A stretch of 64,000 bases of DNA from Sphingobacteriaceae bacterium (GCA_016709575.1 JADJMM010000007.1:186001-250000); one strand, 5' to 3'; shown: positions 38,362-48,828, counted from the first letter of the stretch. Program-made: numbers and translations. Notes: a model not told the origin generated them from the sequence alone.

Positions 38362-39706
38362 ATGAGCAAAAACGTGAATATGATCGGCGCCGGGTTAGTA
38401 GGTTCTCTACTGTCTATCTATTTGGCAAAAAAAGGATATAAAGTAAATATTTACGAGCGTCGCCCTGATATGCGAACTGCAAAAATTTCCGCGGGTAAAT
38501 CTATTAATCTTGCATTAAGTGATAGAGGTTGGAGAGGATTAGAAGGTGTTGGTATTGCAGATGAAATAAGAAAGATTGCAATTCCGATGTACGGACGTTT
38601 TATTCACCATAAAGATAGTTCAACAGCATTTCAACCTTACGGAAAAGATAATCAAGCTATTTATTCAGTATCACGTGCCGAGATAAATATGCGTTTAATG
38701 GATTTAGCTGAACAAAAAGGCGGGGTGGAAATTCATTTTAACGAACGTTGCACCAATATTAACCGGCAAACTTTAGAAGCTCAATTTATTAATGAAGAAA
38801 CTCAAAAAACATCTTCTTCTAAAAGCGATTTAATTTTTGGTTCGGATGGCGCATTTGCAGCATCACGTTTAAATATGCAATTGAGTTCAGATAGATTTGA
38901 ATACAACCAACATTATATTTCGGCGGGGTATAAAGAATTAATTATTCCTCCCGGTAAGGATGGCGCTTTTTTAATTGAGAAAAACGCTTTACACATTTGG
39001 CCTCGTGGAAGTTTTATGATGATTGCGCTTCCTAACATGGATGGAAACTTCACTTGCACTTTATTTCTTCCATTCGAGGGCGAAAAATCATTTGCTAACT
39101 TGAAAACGAGAGAACAAGTAAAAAAGTTTTTTGATGAAGAATTTCCGGATGCGGTTCCTTTAATGCCAACATTATTGGATGACTTCATGAATAACCCAAC
39201 TTCTTCTTTAGTAACTGTAAAATGTTTCCCATGGACTTTCGATAATAAAATCGGATTAATTGGAGATGCCGCTCATGCAATCGTTCCGTTTTTCGGACAA
39301 GGTATGAGTTGTGGTTTTGAGGATTGTGTGGTGATGAATGAGTTAATTGAAAAGCATAAAGAAGATTGGAATAGAATAATGCCGGAGTACGAAACATTGC
39401 GCAAACCGGATGGAGACGCAATTGCGGATTTAGCCATAGCGAATTTTATTGAGATGCGTGATAAAACAGCCGACCCAAAATTCTTGTTACAGAAAAAAAT
39501 AGAAGCAAGATTCAATTCAAAATATCCTGACAAATGGATTCCACTTTACAGTATGGTGACTTACAGTCCGCACATACGTTACAGCACTGCTTTTAAAAGA
39601 AGGGCAACGCCAAGAAGCCATCATGCAAAAAATTATGGCAAGGCCTGATATAGAAAGTAAATGGGATAGTGAAGAAGTGGAGAAAGAGATTCTTAAAGCT
39701 ATTTAA
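38362..39706 (+). CDS. kmo: Kynurenine 3-monooxygenase (frame broken near the end)
   Basis: About 448 residues. An FAD-dependent hydroxylase that turns kynurenine into 3-hydroxykynurenine in tryptophan catabolism or de novo NAD synthesis. Seen: the GxGxxG dinucleotide site IGAGLVGSLLSIYLAKKGY, the ISAGKSINLALSDRGW block, and the FAD motif LIGDAAHAIVPFFGQGMSCG. The frame breaks in AAAA 39595-39598, where removing one A restores AFKEGQRQEAIMQKIMARPD and a stop at 39704-39706. No other kynurenine-pathway gene lies in this window. The 3' end overlaps the convergent DoxX/thioredoxin-like gene by 8 bp. Confidence 0.92.
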
Positions 39707-40641
39707 TAGATAACCAATTCTCAATCTGTGTCTGATCGAGTTCCATATAATTCACCCAATGTTCAACTTTAGAATTATTTACTAAATAAAGAGTTGGTAA
39801 ACTAGTTCCTGCCAAATAAACAAATGGGCGGGCTCTTAGCATAGTGTAAGGATGTCTTCTGTTTTAGTATCGAGATAAAACCATTTCATTTTTTCTTTTC
39901 ACCATTCAAAATAAAATAAAAATGGATATCCGGATTTTTTTCGTGAATCAATCTTATTTTTTTAGCAGCAATACGGCAGTGTTGACAACTCAAACTCATA
40001 AAAGCTAAAACATGGTTGCCTTGTGATAAAGTTTTCGGGGGTGTAGTTTCGTAAGCGTTATTGTAAAGAGTATCTAACTCAAGTGTAAAATTATTTTCCG
40101 GTTTATTTAGGTAGGCTTGTGAGTAATCTAAATCAACATAATTTAAAATATGCGGCATAGCCAATGCAGTTAAAAGAAATGAAACGTTTAATACTTTGCC
40201 AAGTTTTCCTAAAGTGATGCCTTCGTTAAATTTGTAAATCACAAAACACACCGCTAACATAATGATGTTTTTCACTATGGCTTGAAAAGGTGTCATCGCG
40301 ATGGCGTTTCCGAAGCAGCCGCAATTACTATTATTACCTTCATTTAAAATCATAATTCCCAAATAAATGGTGAATACAACTAAAAGGGCAGCCGTTAATT
40401 TTAAAGTAAATTTTTTGAGGTAAAGATTGAAAATTAACATTAAGCCAATGTAAAATTCAAGGCCAATCATAAAGCGGGCGATGTAAGGGGCAAGTGCCCA
40501 GTTGCCAATTCCTAAATCAACAAAAGTAAATTCAAAAGGCTCAATAGGGTAAAGTTTTGTGTATCCGGAATAGATAAACAACAAGCCCATTAAAACGCTT
40601 AATACAATAGAAACTATTTTTAAAATTTTATCTTTTGTCAT
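39699..40641 (-). CDS. DoxX/MauE-like membrane protein with C-terminal thioredoxin-like domain (frame broken twice)
   Basis: About 312 residues. Four to five membrane helices in a DoxX/MauE pattern (IVSIVLSVLMGLLFIYSGYT, NNSNCGCFGNAIAM) are followed by a periplasmic thioredoxin-like domain: HVLAFMSLSCQHCRIAAKKI with a CQHC redox pair. Breaks near the T run 39889-39894 and near 39854 hide the final 60 residues; with one base added at each, the frame reads KMKWFYLDTKTEEHPYTML, RARPFVYLAGTSLPTLYLVN and ends at 39699. Relatives probably move electrons to periplasmic proteins, as MauE does. Its own TAnnTTTG promoter is at 40659. Confidence 0.78.
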
Positions 40642-40658
40642 AAACTAAAAAACCACCA

Positions 40659-40666
40659 CAAAGGTA
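40659..40666 (-). promoter_or_regulatory. -7 promoter element of the DoxX/thioredoxin-like gene
   Basis: The minus strand reads TACCTTTG (TAnnTTTG), 17 bases before the ATG at 40641. Confidence 0.6.
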
Positions 40667-40767
40667 GCCTTTTTATATAAGGCTGAATAAAAATTAGCAT
40701 AAACACCACTTGTTTCATTTGATCCAGCAATAAAAATTAATTATGTATAACGGAACAATTTTAAAAC

Positions 40768-40800
40768 AAAAAAGGCCTCCGATTTAATCGGAAGCCTTTT
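40768..40800 (-). terminator. Rho-independent terminator of the small lipoprotein gene
   Basis: On the minus strand AAAGGCTTCCGAT pairs with ATCGGAGGCCTTT (one bulge), followed by TTTTTGTTTT. It lies about 24 bases after the stop at 40824. Confidence 0.78.
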
Positions 40801-40823
40801 CTAAAATAATAATTTAACTTAAA

Positions 40824-41062
40824 TTATTTTAAAGTACATTCTGTCTTGTTAGTGTAAGTTCCTGCAACTGGAGCAACAGCTATAGAAGACGAAGACATGT
40901 CTTTACAAATGCCTTTTTTAGCTTTTGAATAAGTGTATTTTGTTGTTGAAGAAATTGAACCTGGAGCATCAGATGAAGTTAACACTCCACAAACTCTTTC
41001 TTTCTGCATGACGCGAAGCTAATTGCTAAAGCTGCAACTGCTAAAATTGTAATTTTTTTCAT
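40824..41062 (-). CDS. Small lipoprotein, ~80 aa, unknown (frame broken once)
   Basis: From ATG 41062 a lipoprotein signal MKKITILAVAALAISFASC is visible, then a frame break at TTT 41001-41003. With one base added it continues as RKERVCGVLTSSDAPGSI and ends TNKTECTLK. The mature protein is about 60 residues with three more Cys (VCGV, GICKDM, TECTLK) and many Ser, Thr and Lys. It has a clear terminator and an untranslated leader. I do not recognise a family; a small secreted or outer-membrane lipoprotein stabilised by a disulfide is the simplest reading. Confidence 0.62.
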
Positions 41063-41277
41063 TGTTTTAAGTTTTTAAAAGGTTTTTAATTTGAGGTCAA
41101 AAATAGGAAAATATTTGTAATTACCAACTACGTATAAGTACGTATTTTTTGAGAAAATGATGAAAGACAGTTTTTTAAATTTAACCCTTCTTTAACTACC
41201 CTTAAATATCGTTAATTCCTATTGTAAGCTTAACATCTTTTAACAGCGCTATATAGCCCTAAAACCCTAAGGCTTAC

Positions 41278-41285
41278 TACTTTTG
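41278..41285 (+). promoter_or_regulatory. -7 promoter element of the moxR-bat operon
   Basis: TACTTTTG (TAnnTTTG) lies 16 bases before the moxR ATG at 41302. Confidence 0.65.
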
Positions 41286-41301
41286 GACACATTCAAATTT
41301 T

Positions 41302-42286
41302 ATGGTAGATATTAGAGAATTAAACGAAAAAATTCAACGCGAAAGCGCGTTTGTAGACCTCCTTACCAATGAAATGGATAAGGTTATCGTAGGTCAAAAA
41401 AGCATGGTAGAACGTCTTTTAATCGGACTTCTTAGTAACGGCCATATTTTATTAGAAGGTGTCCCTGGTTTAGCTAAAACATTAGCAATCAATACATTAT
41501 CAAAATGTATTCATGCCGATTTTAGCCGTATTCAGTTTACCCCCGATTTATTACCGGCCGATTTAATCGGAACCATGATTTATAATCAAAAGCAAGAAGC
41601 CTTTTCAATTCGTAAGGGTCCTATTTTTGCAAATTTCGTTTTAGCTGATGAGATTAACCGTGCTCCGGCAAAAGTGCAGTCCGCTTTATTAGAGGCGATG
41701 CAAGAAAAGCAGGTGACTATTGGCGATCAAACTTTTCAGTTACCAAACCCATTTTTAGTTCTAGCCACTCAAACCCTGTTGAACAAGAAGGAACTTATCC
41801 TTTACCTGAAGCCCAAATGGATCGTTTTATGCTGAAAGTGGTAATCGGTTATCCAACAAAGGAAGAAGAACGTAAAATTATCACATCAAATATTTCCCCT
41901 GAAGGAATGCAAAACCAAACTATTTTATCGCCTGATGATATTTTAAAGCACGTAAAGTGGTGAAGGATGTTTATATGGATGAAAAAATTGAGCGTTACAT
42001 TGTAGATATTGTTTTCTCTACACGTTACCCTAAGGAATATAAATTGGATAAATTCCATGGTTTAATTTCTTATGGAGGTTCGCCTCGTGCAAGTATAAAT
42101 TTAGCATTAGCTGCAAAAGCCTATGCATTTATAAAACGACGTGGTTATGTTATTCCTGAAGACGTACGCGCCATTTGTACAGATGTTATGCGTCATCGTA
42201 TTGGTTTAACCTACGAAGCAGAAGCAGAAAACATCACTTCTGAAAACATCATCACCGAAATTTTAAATACAGTAGAAGTACCTTAG
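41302..42286 (+). CDS. MoxR family AAA+ ATPase (frame broken twice)
   Basis: About 329 residues. Walker A is GVPGLAKT and Walker B is VLADEINRAPAKVQ, with sensor and lid regions (GSPRASINLALAAKAYA). MoxR ATPases work as chaperones with the VWA proteins coded downstream. Breaks: AAA 41771-41773 (one added A restores ATQNPVEQEGTYPLPEAQMD, the diagnostic MoxR loop) and AAA 41945-41947 (restores DDILKARKVVKDVYMDE). First gene of the bat operon, with a promoter at 41278. Confidence 0.9.
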
Positions 42287-42325
42287 AAATGTTGAATGAT
42301 TAATTTATGATTGTTGAATTATTTC

Positions 42326-42364
42326 ACATTCAGAATTTAACATTCAAAATTTAACATTTAAAAT
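42326..42364 (+). repeat. 14-bp AT-rich tandem repeat
   Basis: The unit ACATTCAGAATTTA, then ACATTCAAAATTTA, then a partial ACATTTAAAAT fills the gap between moxR and the DUF58 gene. Low complexity; no promoter or hairpin seen in it. Confidence 0.6.
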
Positions 42365-42368
42365 CTCA

Positions 42369-43227
42369 ATGGAAACAGCCGACCTATTAAAGAAAGTCCG
42401 CAAGATTGAAATTAAAACACGCGGGTTAAGTCGCCAGATATTTTCCGGTGAATATCATTCTGCGTTTAAAGGAAGAGGTATGGCATTTTCTGAGGTTCGT
42501 GAATACACTCCAGGCGATGATGTAAGAACAATTGATTGGAATGTAACAGCACGTTTCAACAGTCCATACGTTAAAGTGTTTGAAGAAGAACGCGAATTAA
42601 GCGTGGTGATGTTGGTTGACGTGAGTGCGAGCGGATATTTTGGAACGCATTCTCAATATAAAAAAGATTTGATTACAGAATTATGTGCTGTTGTTGCATT
42701 TTCTGCTTCAACAAATAATGATAAAATTGGTGTTATATTTTTCTCTGACAAAATCGAAAAATTTATTCCACCTAAAAAAGGGAAATCTCACGTTTTAAGA
42801 ATCATACGTGAGCTTATCGATTTTAAGCGGAGAGTAAAGGAACAGATTTAGAATTAGCTTTAAAATATTTAACCAATGTTGTTAAAAAAAAAGTACTGTG
42901 TTTTTATTATCTGATTTTACGCTAAGAAATTTGTACGGATGCTATGAAAATCGCCAGCAAGAAGCATGATTTATTGCTTTGAAAATAAATGATAAAACCG
43001 AAGGAAATTCCGCCAGTTGGTTTAATTAAAATAGGGATAACGAAACAGGAAAAATTGTTTGGGCCGATACAAGCAGTAAAGATTTTCAAAAACAATTCAA
43101 AGTAAACGTGTTGAAACGCGAGCAAGGCATGAAAGATAAATTTAATAAGTGTGGTGTTGATTATTGCGATATCTACACTCACGAAGGTTATATTAAACCA
43201 TTAATGAATTTATTTAAACGCAGATAA
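42369..43227 (+). CDS. DUF58 / VWA-like protein (frame broken several times)
   Basis: About 288 residues expected. The first 152 codons are clean: the DUF58 signature FKGRGMAFSEVREYTPGDDV, IDWNVTARFNSPYVK, and a VWA-like MIDAS segment VDVSASGYF. From about 42828 onward the reading frame changes at least five times. Translating in all three frames gives consecutive recognisable pieces: ESKGTDLELALKYLTNVVKK, MKIASKKHD, then ETGKIVWADTSSKDFQKQFK and YTHEGYIKPLMNLFKRR, ending at 43225-43227. The stop overlaps the next ATG (TAATG). It works with MoxR in a chaperone-like complex. This is the most damaged gene in the window: either very poor local sequence or a true pseudogene. Confidence 0.75.
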
Positions 43228-44215
43228 TGAAGTTAAATCTGAAACATATTTTTTTAATTGCATGCGTGTTGATTTTTTCTTCACTTAAATCGCAAGATAC
43301 GAGTGAATGCATTTTTAGATTCGAGCAAGATTCGTATTGGTGAACAAAGTAAAATTAGATTTATTACATACGACGCCAACGCTCAACAAAATTTAAAAGT
43401 AGATTGGCCTTCGTTTGAAGATACCATTACCAGAAAAGTAGAAATTGTTTCGCGTACAGCCATCGATTCAACTATTCCTGATAAAAATAATCCTTCCATC
43501 ATTCAACAGCATCAACAATATATTGTCACAGCTTTTGATTCTGGTTATTTTGCAATTCCGCCATTTAAATTTTTTGTAAATGGAGATACTGTGAATCCTG
43601 TTTTAACAGAAGCCTTGTTTTTAGAAGTTAATACGGTACCTGTTGATACTTCTGCCGCAAAGGTGAAAGATATTAAAGCACCATTCGACGAGCCTTTCGA
43701 TTGGAAATGGTATTTGCCAATGGTGTATTGGAGTGGAGCAGCTATTTTATTGGTGGCATTAATTGTATTTATTATTCTGAAACTCACGAAAAAAACCTGA
43801 AGTTATTGTTGAACGCAAACCGGATGTGCCGCCACATATTTTAGCTTTATCTCAATTAGAGAAAGTAAAGGAAGAAGCGATTTGGAAAGACGGCAAGACA
43901 AAAGAATATTATTCTGCCATTTCTGACTCTGTACGTTTGTACATTGAAGGTCGTTTTGGAATTCAAGCTTTAGAATTAACGACTGATGAAATTGTTCGTG
44001 CCTTTAAATCACAAGTGGTGGATGCAGCGAGTAAAGAAAAATTACAACAAATGTTAGTGCTTTCCGATTATGTAAAGTTCGCTAAGCAAATTCCAATTGA
44101 GCAGGAACATGCTATTGCTTTACAAAACGCATTCGATTTTGTGAACGGAACAAAGCGTGAAGACGAAATTGTAATTGAAGAGGATACAACAACTAATACT
44201 GAAGAAACAAAATGA
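43227..44215 (+). CDS. Bat-operon membrane protein between DUF58 and batA (frame broken twice)
   Basis: About 330 residues. ATG 43227 begins a signal peptide (LKHIFLIACVLIFSSLKSQ). Then come a beta-rich periplasmic domain (about 28-180: KIRIGEQSKIRFITYDA, SGYFAIPPFKFFVNG, like one BatD-type Ig fold), one membrane helix (SGAAILLVALIVFIILKL) and a cytoplasmic C-terminal helix-rich domain (YYSAISDSVRLYIEGRFG, TDEIVRAFK). Breaks: near 43300 (just after the signal peptide) and in the A7 run 43789-43795 (removing one A gives KKPEVIVERKPDVPPHI). Bacteroidota bat operons regularly have a gene of this type here; I have no accepted name. It overlaps batA by 4 bp (ATGA). Confidence 0.72.
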
Positions 44216-45222
44216 TAAGTTATCTGCAAGACATACAATTTGCCGAGAAACATTGGTTTTGGTTGTTCTTATTACTGCCCGTAATGATTGTTTGGTATTT
44301 CATCAAACTAAAAAAATACGAAGGTGAAGTTCATTTTTCCTCTTTCGATAATTTTAAAGGCATAAAAACTTCTTTAAAAGCACGATTGCGTCATTTAGTT
44401 TTAGTGATGCGCTTAATGGGTGTATCATTAATTATTTTGGCTTTAGCTCGTCCACAATCCCGCAGCAGCTGGAAGGATATTAAAACAGAAGGAATTGATA
44501 TTGTTATTAGTATGGATATCTCTTTATCGATGTTGGCGAAAGATTTTAAACCGAATCGTTTGGAAGTAGCGAAAGAAGTTATCATTGATTTTATTGATGC
44601 CCGTCCAAATGATAAAATTGGTTTAGTAATTTTTAGCGGCGAGGCATTTACACAATGTCCTTTAACTGTTGACCATAAAATTCTAAAAAATATGTTTCCT
44701 GATATTAAAGCGGGAATGTTAGATCAAGGAACTGCGATTGGTTTGGGCTTAGCAGATGCAGTTGCGCGTATTAAAGATAGCAAAGCAAAAAGTAAAGTCA
44801 TTATTTTAATTTCGGATGGTGTGAGTAACGTTGGAGAAATTGCACCTATGACCGCAGGAGAAATTGCTAAAACTTACGGCTTACGTGTTTATACTATTGG
44901 AGTTGGAACAAAAGGAAAAGCATTACAGCCCGTAGCCATGTATCCTAACGGACAATTAGAATACGATTATGTGGATGTAGAGATTGATGAAGAGGTAATG
45001 ACGAAAATTGCCAACATGACCGGCGGAAAGTATTTCAGAGCAACCAATAAAGAAAGTTTATCGAGCATCTATAAAGAAATCGACAAATTAGAAAAAACAA
45101 TTATAAGCGAAAAGAGTTTCTCTAATAAGGCAGAACATTTTTTGCCTCTAGGTATCGGAGCTCTTATTTCGTTATTACTTGAATTTATTTTAAAACGAAT
45201 CGTATTTAAATCAGCACCATAA
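44212..45222 (+). CDS. batA: BatA, VWA-domain membrane protein
   Basis: 336 residues. Two N-terminal membrane helices (FLLLPVMIVWYFI, LVLVMRLMGVSLIILALA) flank a short region; a von Willebrand A domain (about 88-290) has the MIDAS motif MDISLSM plus GTAIG and ISDGVSNVGE; a final helix is at 308-330. In Bacteroides and others, Bat proteins were linked to aerotolerance, probably as part of a metal-dependent envelope complex with MoxR. The start overlaps the previous stop and the stop overlaps the batB start, so the genes are translationally coupled. No frame break. Confidence 0.9.
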   Translation: MISYLQDIQFAEKHWFWLFLLLPVMIVWYFIKLKKYEGEVHFSSFDNFKGIKTSLKARLRHLVLVMRLMGVSLIILALARPQSRSSWKDIKTEGIDIVISMDISLSMLAKDFKPNRLEVAKEVIIDFIDARPNDKIGLVIFSGEAFTQCPLTVDHKILKNMFPDIKAGMLDQGTAIGLGLADAVARIKDSKAKSKVIILISDGVSNVGEIAPMTAGEIAKTYGLRVYTIGVGTKGKALQPVAMYPNGQLEYDYVDVEIDEEVMTKIANMTGGKYFRATNKESLSSIYKEIDKLEKTIISEKSFSNKAEHFLPLGIGALISLLLEFILKRIVFKSAP

Positions 45223-46261
45223 TGTTTAGGTTCGAAAACGACATATTTTTTTATGCCTTTGCAGCATTACCAATAATGTTGGTGATTTTTATTTGGTATT
45301 TGTATTCTGTGAAACGCCGTTTAAAAAAATTAGGCGAATACGAATTAGTGAAATTATTAGTGCCGGATGACTCTAAATCAAAAAAGATTACAAAGTTCAT
45401 CATCTTAATGTTAGCATTCAGTAGTTTGATTTTAGCAGTTTGTAACTTACAAACCGGAAGTAAAACGCAGGAAGTAAAACGTGAAGGCGCTGATATCATT
45501 GTGTGCTTAGACGTATCAAATAGTATGTTGGCACAGGATTTATCGCCAAACCGTTTAGAGCGTGCTAAGTTTGCTTTGGAGAAAATGATTGACAAGTTGG
45601 AAGGCGATCGTTTAGGAATAATCGTTTTCGCTGGCGAAGCTTATGTTCAATTACCTATCACAACGGATTACAGTGCTGCAAAATTATTTTTAGGAAGTAT
45701 CAATACACAAATGGTTCCAACACAAGGAACAAACATTGGCGCCGCTATTCGTAAGGCAATGGAAGGTTTCAGTAAGGATCTTGAAAAAAATAAAACAATT
45801 GTCGTTATCACCGACGGAGAGAATCACGAGCCTGAAGCTGTTGAAGCCGCAGAAGAGGCAGGAAAAGCAGGAATTTTAGTGAATTGTATTGGTGTTGGTT
45901 CCGAAACGGGTGTTCCAATTCCTATAATGGAAAATGGAGCGGTGCAAGGGTATAGAAAAGATAAAGATGGTAACACTGTGGTAACAAAATTGAACAGGGA
46001 AGTATTGCAAGAAATAGCCGGAAAAACGGATGGAATTTTTGTGCAAGCTACAAATGCTGATATTGGTTTAAATGCCATTCTTGATAAATGATCTCAATTA
46101 GAGAAAAAACAAATCGACACCAATATGTATACCGATTACGAAGACCAATTCTAATGGTTCTTAGGTTTAGCTTTATTATTATTTATTATAGAGTTTTTCA
46201 TAAGCGAACGTGTAAGTAATTGGTTCCGTAAATTTTTGGCGAATGTTTTAAAATCAAATAA
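45222..46261 (+). CDS. batB: BatB, VWA-domain membrane protein (two in-frame stops, one frame break at the end)
   Basis: About 346 residues. The architecture is as in BatA: N-terminal helices (AALPIMLVIFIWYLYSV, FIILMLAFSSLILAVC), VWA with MIDAS LDVSNSM, GTNIGAAI and VVITDGENHE, then a C-terminal helix. After DK the frame meets TGA (46089-46091), continues with SQLEKKQIDTNMYTDYEDQF, meets TAA (46152-46154) and continues with WFLGLALLLFIIEFFISER, the expected ending. TGG/CGA to TGA and CAA to TAA would explain these. One T added at 46246-46249 gives a stop at 46259-46261 and frees the overlapping batC start. batC is intact downstream, so the damage is probably sequencing error. Confidence 0.85.
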
Positions 46262-46949
46262 ACAAGTTACTACTATCTTAATCTTAGCTTCTCTTGTTAG
46301 CGTTAATAAATTATCCGCTCAAAAAGACAAGGAATTAGTTTATAAAGGAAATAATAATTATTACAGCGGCAGAAATGTTACAGCCATAAATGAATATCGC
46401 GAAGCTTTAAAATTAAACCCTGCCTTAAAGAAAGCGAATTTCAATTTAGGTGATGCTATCTACAAAGAAGCTGTCAATATTAAAAATTCAAAAAGTAAAG
46501 CACCAATAATGGGAATGAAACCGGATTCTCTTGCTAATATTATGTTGGATGAAGCCGCTGCTCAATTTGATGTGGTATCACAAACAGTTTCACATAAAGA
46601 TACTGTTCACAAAGCTCTACATAATTTAGGTAATTGTCGTTTGAAGCAAGAAAACTGGCAAGCAGCAGTTGATGCCTACAAAAAATCGTTAAAGGTGGAT
46701 CCGAAAGATGAAGACACCCGTTATAATTTAGCTTACGCTCAGAAAAAATTAAAAGAGCAAGAGAAAAAGGATAAAGACAAGAATAAAGATAAACAGCAAC
46801 AACAGCAGCAGCAACAAGATCAACAACCGCAAATGTCGAAAGAGCAAGCTGAACGTATGTTGAATGCATTGCAGAACATGGAGCAAAAATTACAAGGCAA
46901 AAAGAAAAAAGGCGACGGTCAGAAGGTGAAAACGGAGAAGGATTGGTAG
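46243..46949 (+). CDS. batC: BatC, TPR protein
   Basis: About 235 residues. With one T added at 46246-46249, ATG 46243 starts MFLKSNKQVTTILILASLV, a signal peptide ending in LSAQ. TPR units follow (YSGRNVTAINEYREALKLNP, KALHNLGNCRLKQENWQAAV, DAYKKSLKVDPKDEDTRYNL), then a Lys/Gln-rich linker with a run of eight Gln and the typical ending MSKEQAERMLNALQ...EKDW. TPR proteins of this operon are thought to scaffold the VWA proteins in the periplasm. As read without correction, the frame runs on from batB. Followed by batD after 34 bp. Confidence 0.82.
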
Positions 46950-46983
46950 AAATCGGTTAAAGGTTTAAAGTATAAGGTTAAAA

Positions 46984-48828
46984 GTGGATATAAGTGTAAA
47001 TAAAAGAAATTGGATGGTTGCAATGCTTAGCGTTGTGGCTACTTGTTTTTCTATTTCACTACGAGCACAAAAATTAACTGTTCAAGTAAGTGCTAATAAA
47101 GTTCAAGTAGGTGCAGCGTTTCAAGTTGTATTTACTGTTAATGCACAGCCTTCTACTTATACCCCGCCAAATTTTAAAGACTTCGATATTTTTTCGGGAC
47201 CAAACACAAGTCAAAGTATGCAATATGTGAATGGTTCTTTATCGCAATCATTTTCTATTTCATTTTTAATTGCAGCAAAGAAAGAAGGAAAGTTACAGAT
47301 TGGTCCTATGACCATGGTGGTTAACGGACAAAGTATTGCTAGTACTCCTGTAAATATTGAAGCTACAAAAGGTGCTGTACCTCCTGGACAACAGCAACAA
47401 CAAACTCAATCCACACAGAACCCTGACGAGCAAACTACAAAAAGTAGTGGTGATGATGTATTTGTAAAAACTATTGTGAGCAAAACCAAATGTTATATTG
47501 GAGAGCAGATTCAAGTGATTCAAAAAATTTATTCGCGTTTTGATTTAAGAGGATTTCAAAATGTAAAATTTCCTGCATTTAATGGCTTTTGGTCGCAACA
47601 ACCGGAAGGCGTTCCTAACGTTCAATTACAAATTGAAAATGTAGATGGTGTAAATTATTATGTAGGAGAATTCAATAAAACTTACGTTTTCCCTCAGCGT
47701 ACCGGTGAGTTGACAATTGATCCATGTGAAGTAGAATGTGTAGTAAGAAAACAAAGTAATAAAAAGCCACGTAATATTTTCGAGCAATTTTTTGGAGGTG
47801 GGGGTTTTGAAGATGTAGTAGTAAAAGCTTACAGCCGTAAAACTAAGATTAATGTAATGGATGTGCCGGAAGCAGGGAAGCCTCTTAATTTTTCGGGAGG
47901 TGTTGGGAATTTGAATTACAAAGTAGAAGCCACAAAAAATAATGTAAAAGCTAACGACGCTTTCAATTTAAAAATTACCATTAGCGGAAAAGGAAATTTA
48001 AAATTATTAGAAGCTCCTAAATTAACTTTGCCTGAGAGTTTCGAGAGCTACGAGCCAAAAATCACTGAAAATATTTCCAATGCCGGTGGTGTAAGTGGCT
48101 CTAAAACTTATAATTATTTAATTATTCCACGTGAACCCGGAGATTTTGTTTTGAATAGTTTAGACTTCAGTTATTTCGATTTAGATAAAAAGAAATACGT
48201 TACCATTCCTTCCCCTGAATTAAAAATTACTGTAACGCCAGGCGATGGTAAGAGTAATGCTTCAGCTCAGGTATTCGATCATTTAAAGAACGAGGTAAAA
48301 GAAACTGAAAACGACATTCGATATATTAAGAAAGGAGATTTCGAATTACAAAAAAGTGATGCGGAGTTTTTTAATTCATCAATACATTTATTTTTGTTAA
48401 CCTTCCCGTTAATTTTATTTGTAGGTGGGTTAGCATATCGTACGTATTATATTAAGCAAAATAGTGATGTTGTTGCTTTAAAAGGAAGGAAAGCAGCAAG
48501 CTTCGCGAAAAAGCAATTAATAAGTGCTGAAAAGCAAATGAAGCAAAATAACAAAGAGGCTTTCTATACCGAAGTGACGAACGCTTTAAACAGTTATTTA
48601 GGAAATAAATTTAATATCCCTGTTGCAGATTTATCAAAGGATAATATCACCAAAGAATTGCAATTGCGCTCTATTCGTCCGGATACGCAGCTAAAATTAT
48701 TTGATACCATTAACCAATGTGAGTATGCAAAATACGCTCCTGGCGCAGTGAGTGGCGATTTGCAAGCGGTTTATAATAGTACGGTTGAATTAATTTCGAC
48801 TATTGAAAGTGAAATGAAACATGTTTAA
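46984..48828 (+). CDS. batD: BatD, oxygen-tolerance membrane protein
   Basis: 614 residues from GTG 46984; ATG 47014 is also in frame and gives a more typical signal peptide (MVAMLSVVATCFSISLRAQ), so the start is uncertain. Several Ig-like beta domains fill the periplasmic part (KLTVQVSANKVQVGAAFQVVF in part, SSGDDVFVKTIVSKTKCYIG, GAVPPGQQQQQTQ linker). One C-terminal membrane helix (IHLFLLTFPLILFVGGLAY) precedes a cytoplasmic helical tail (EAFYTEVTNALNSYLGNKFN). This is the normal BatD layout. Overlaps batE by 8 bp. No frame break. Confidence 0.88.
   Translation: MDISVNKRNWMVAMLSVVATCFSISLRAQKLTVQVSANKVQVGAAFQVVFTVNAQPSTYTPPNFKDFDIFSGPNTSQSMQYVNGSLSQSFSISFLIAAKKEGKLQIGPMTMVVNGQSIASTPVNIEATKGAVPPGQQQQQTQSTQNPDEQTTKSSGDDVFVKTIVSKTKCYIGEQIQVIQKIYSRFDLRGFQNVKFPAFNGFWSQQPEGVPNVQLQIENVDGVNYYVGEFNKTYVFPQRTGELTIDPCEVECVVRKQSNKKPRNIFEQFFGGGGFEDVVVKAYSRKTKINVMDVPEAGKPLNFSGGVGNLNYKVEATKNNVKANDAFNLKITISGKGNLKLLEAPKLTLPESFESYEPKITENISNAGGVSGSKTYNYLIIPREPGDFVLNSLDFSYFDLDKKKYVTIPSPELKITVTPGDGKSNASAQVFDHLKNEVKETENDIRYIKKGDFELQKSDAEFFNSSIHLFLLTFPLILFVGGLAYRTYYIKQNSDVVALKGRKAASFAKKQLISAEKQMKQNNKEAFYTEVTNALNSYLGNKFNIPVADLSKDNITKELQLRSIRPDTQLKLFDTINQCEYAKYAPGAVSGDLQAVYNSTVELISTIESEMKHV

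Noticed and set aside
42287..42368. Regulatory region between moxR and the DUF58 gene
   Set aside because: Only AT-rich low-complexity repeats are visible; no promoter motif or terminator hairpin.
46089..46154. Alternative genetic code (TGA or TAA read as an amino acid)
   Set aside because: Both TAA and TGA occur as ordinary stops in many intact genes here, and the internal stops are only four, so read errors or point mutations are simpler.
46790..46830. CAG/CAA microsatellite
   Set aside because: It encodes the Gln run of BatC, where low complexity is normal for the family; no sign of expansion can be judged from one sequence.
45222..46949. batB-batC gene fusion
   Set aside because: The two stretches lie in the same frame only because a T is probably missing at 46246-46249. 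With it, batB ends at 46261 and batC starts at ATG 46243, the usual separate genes.
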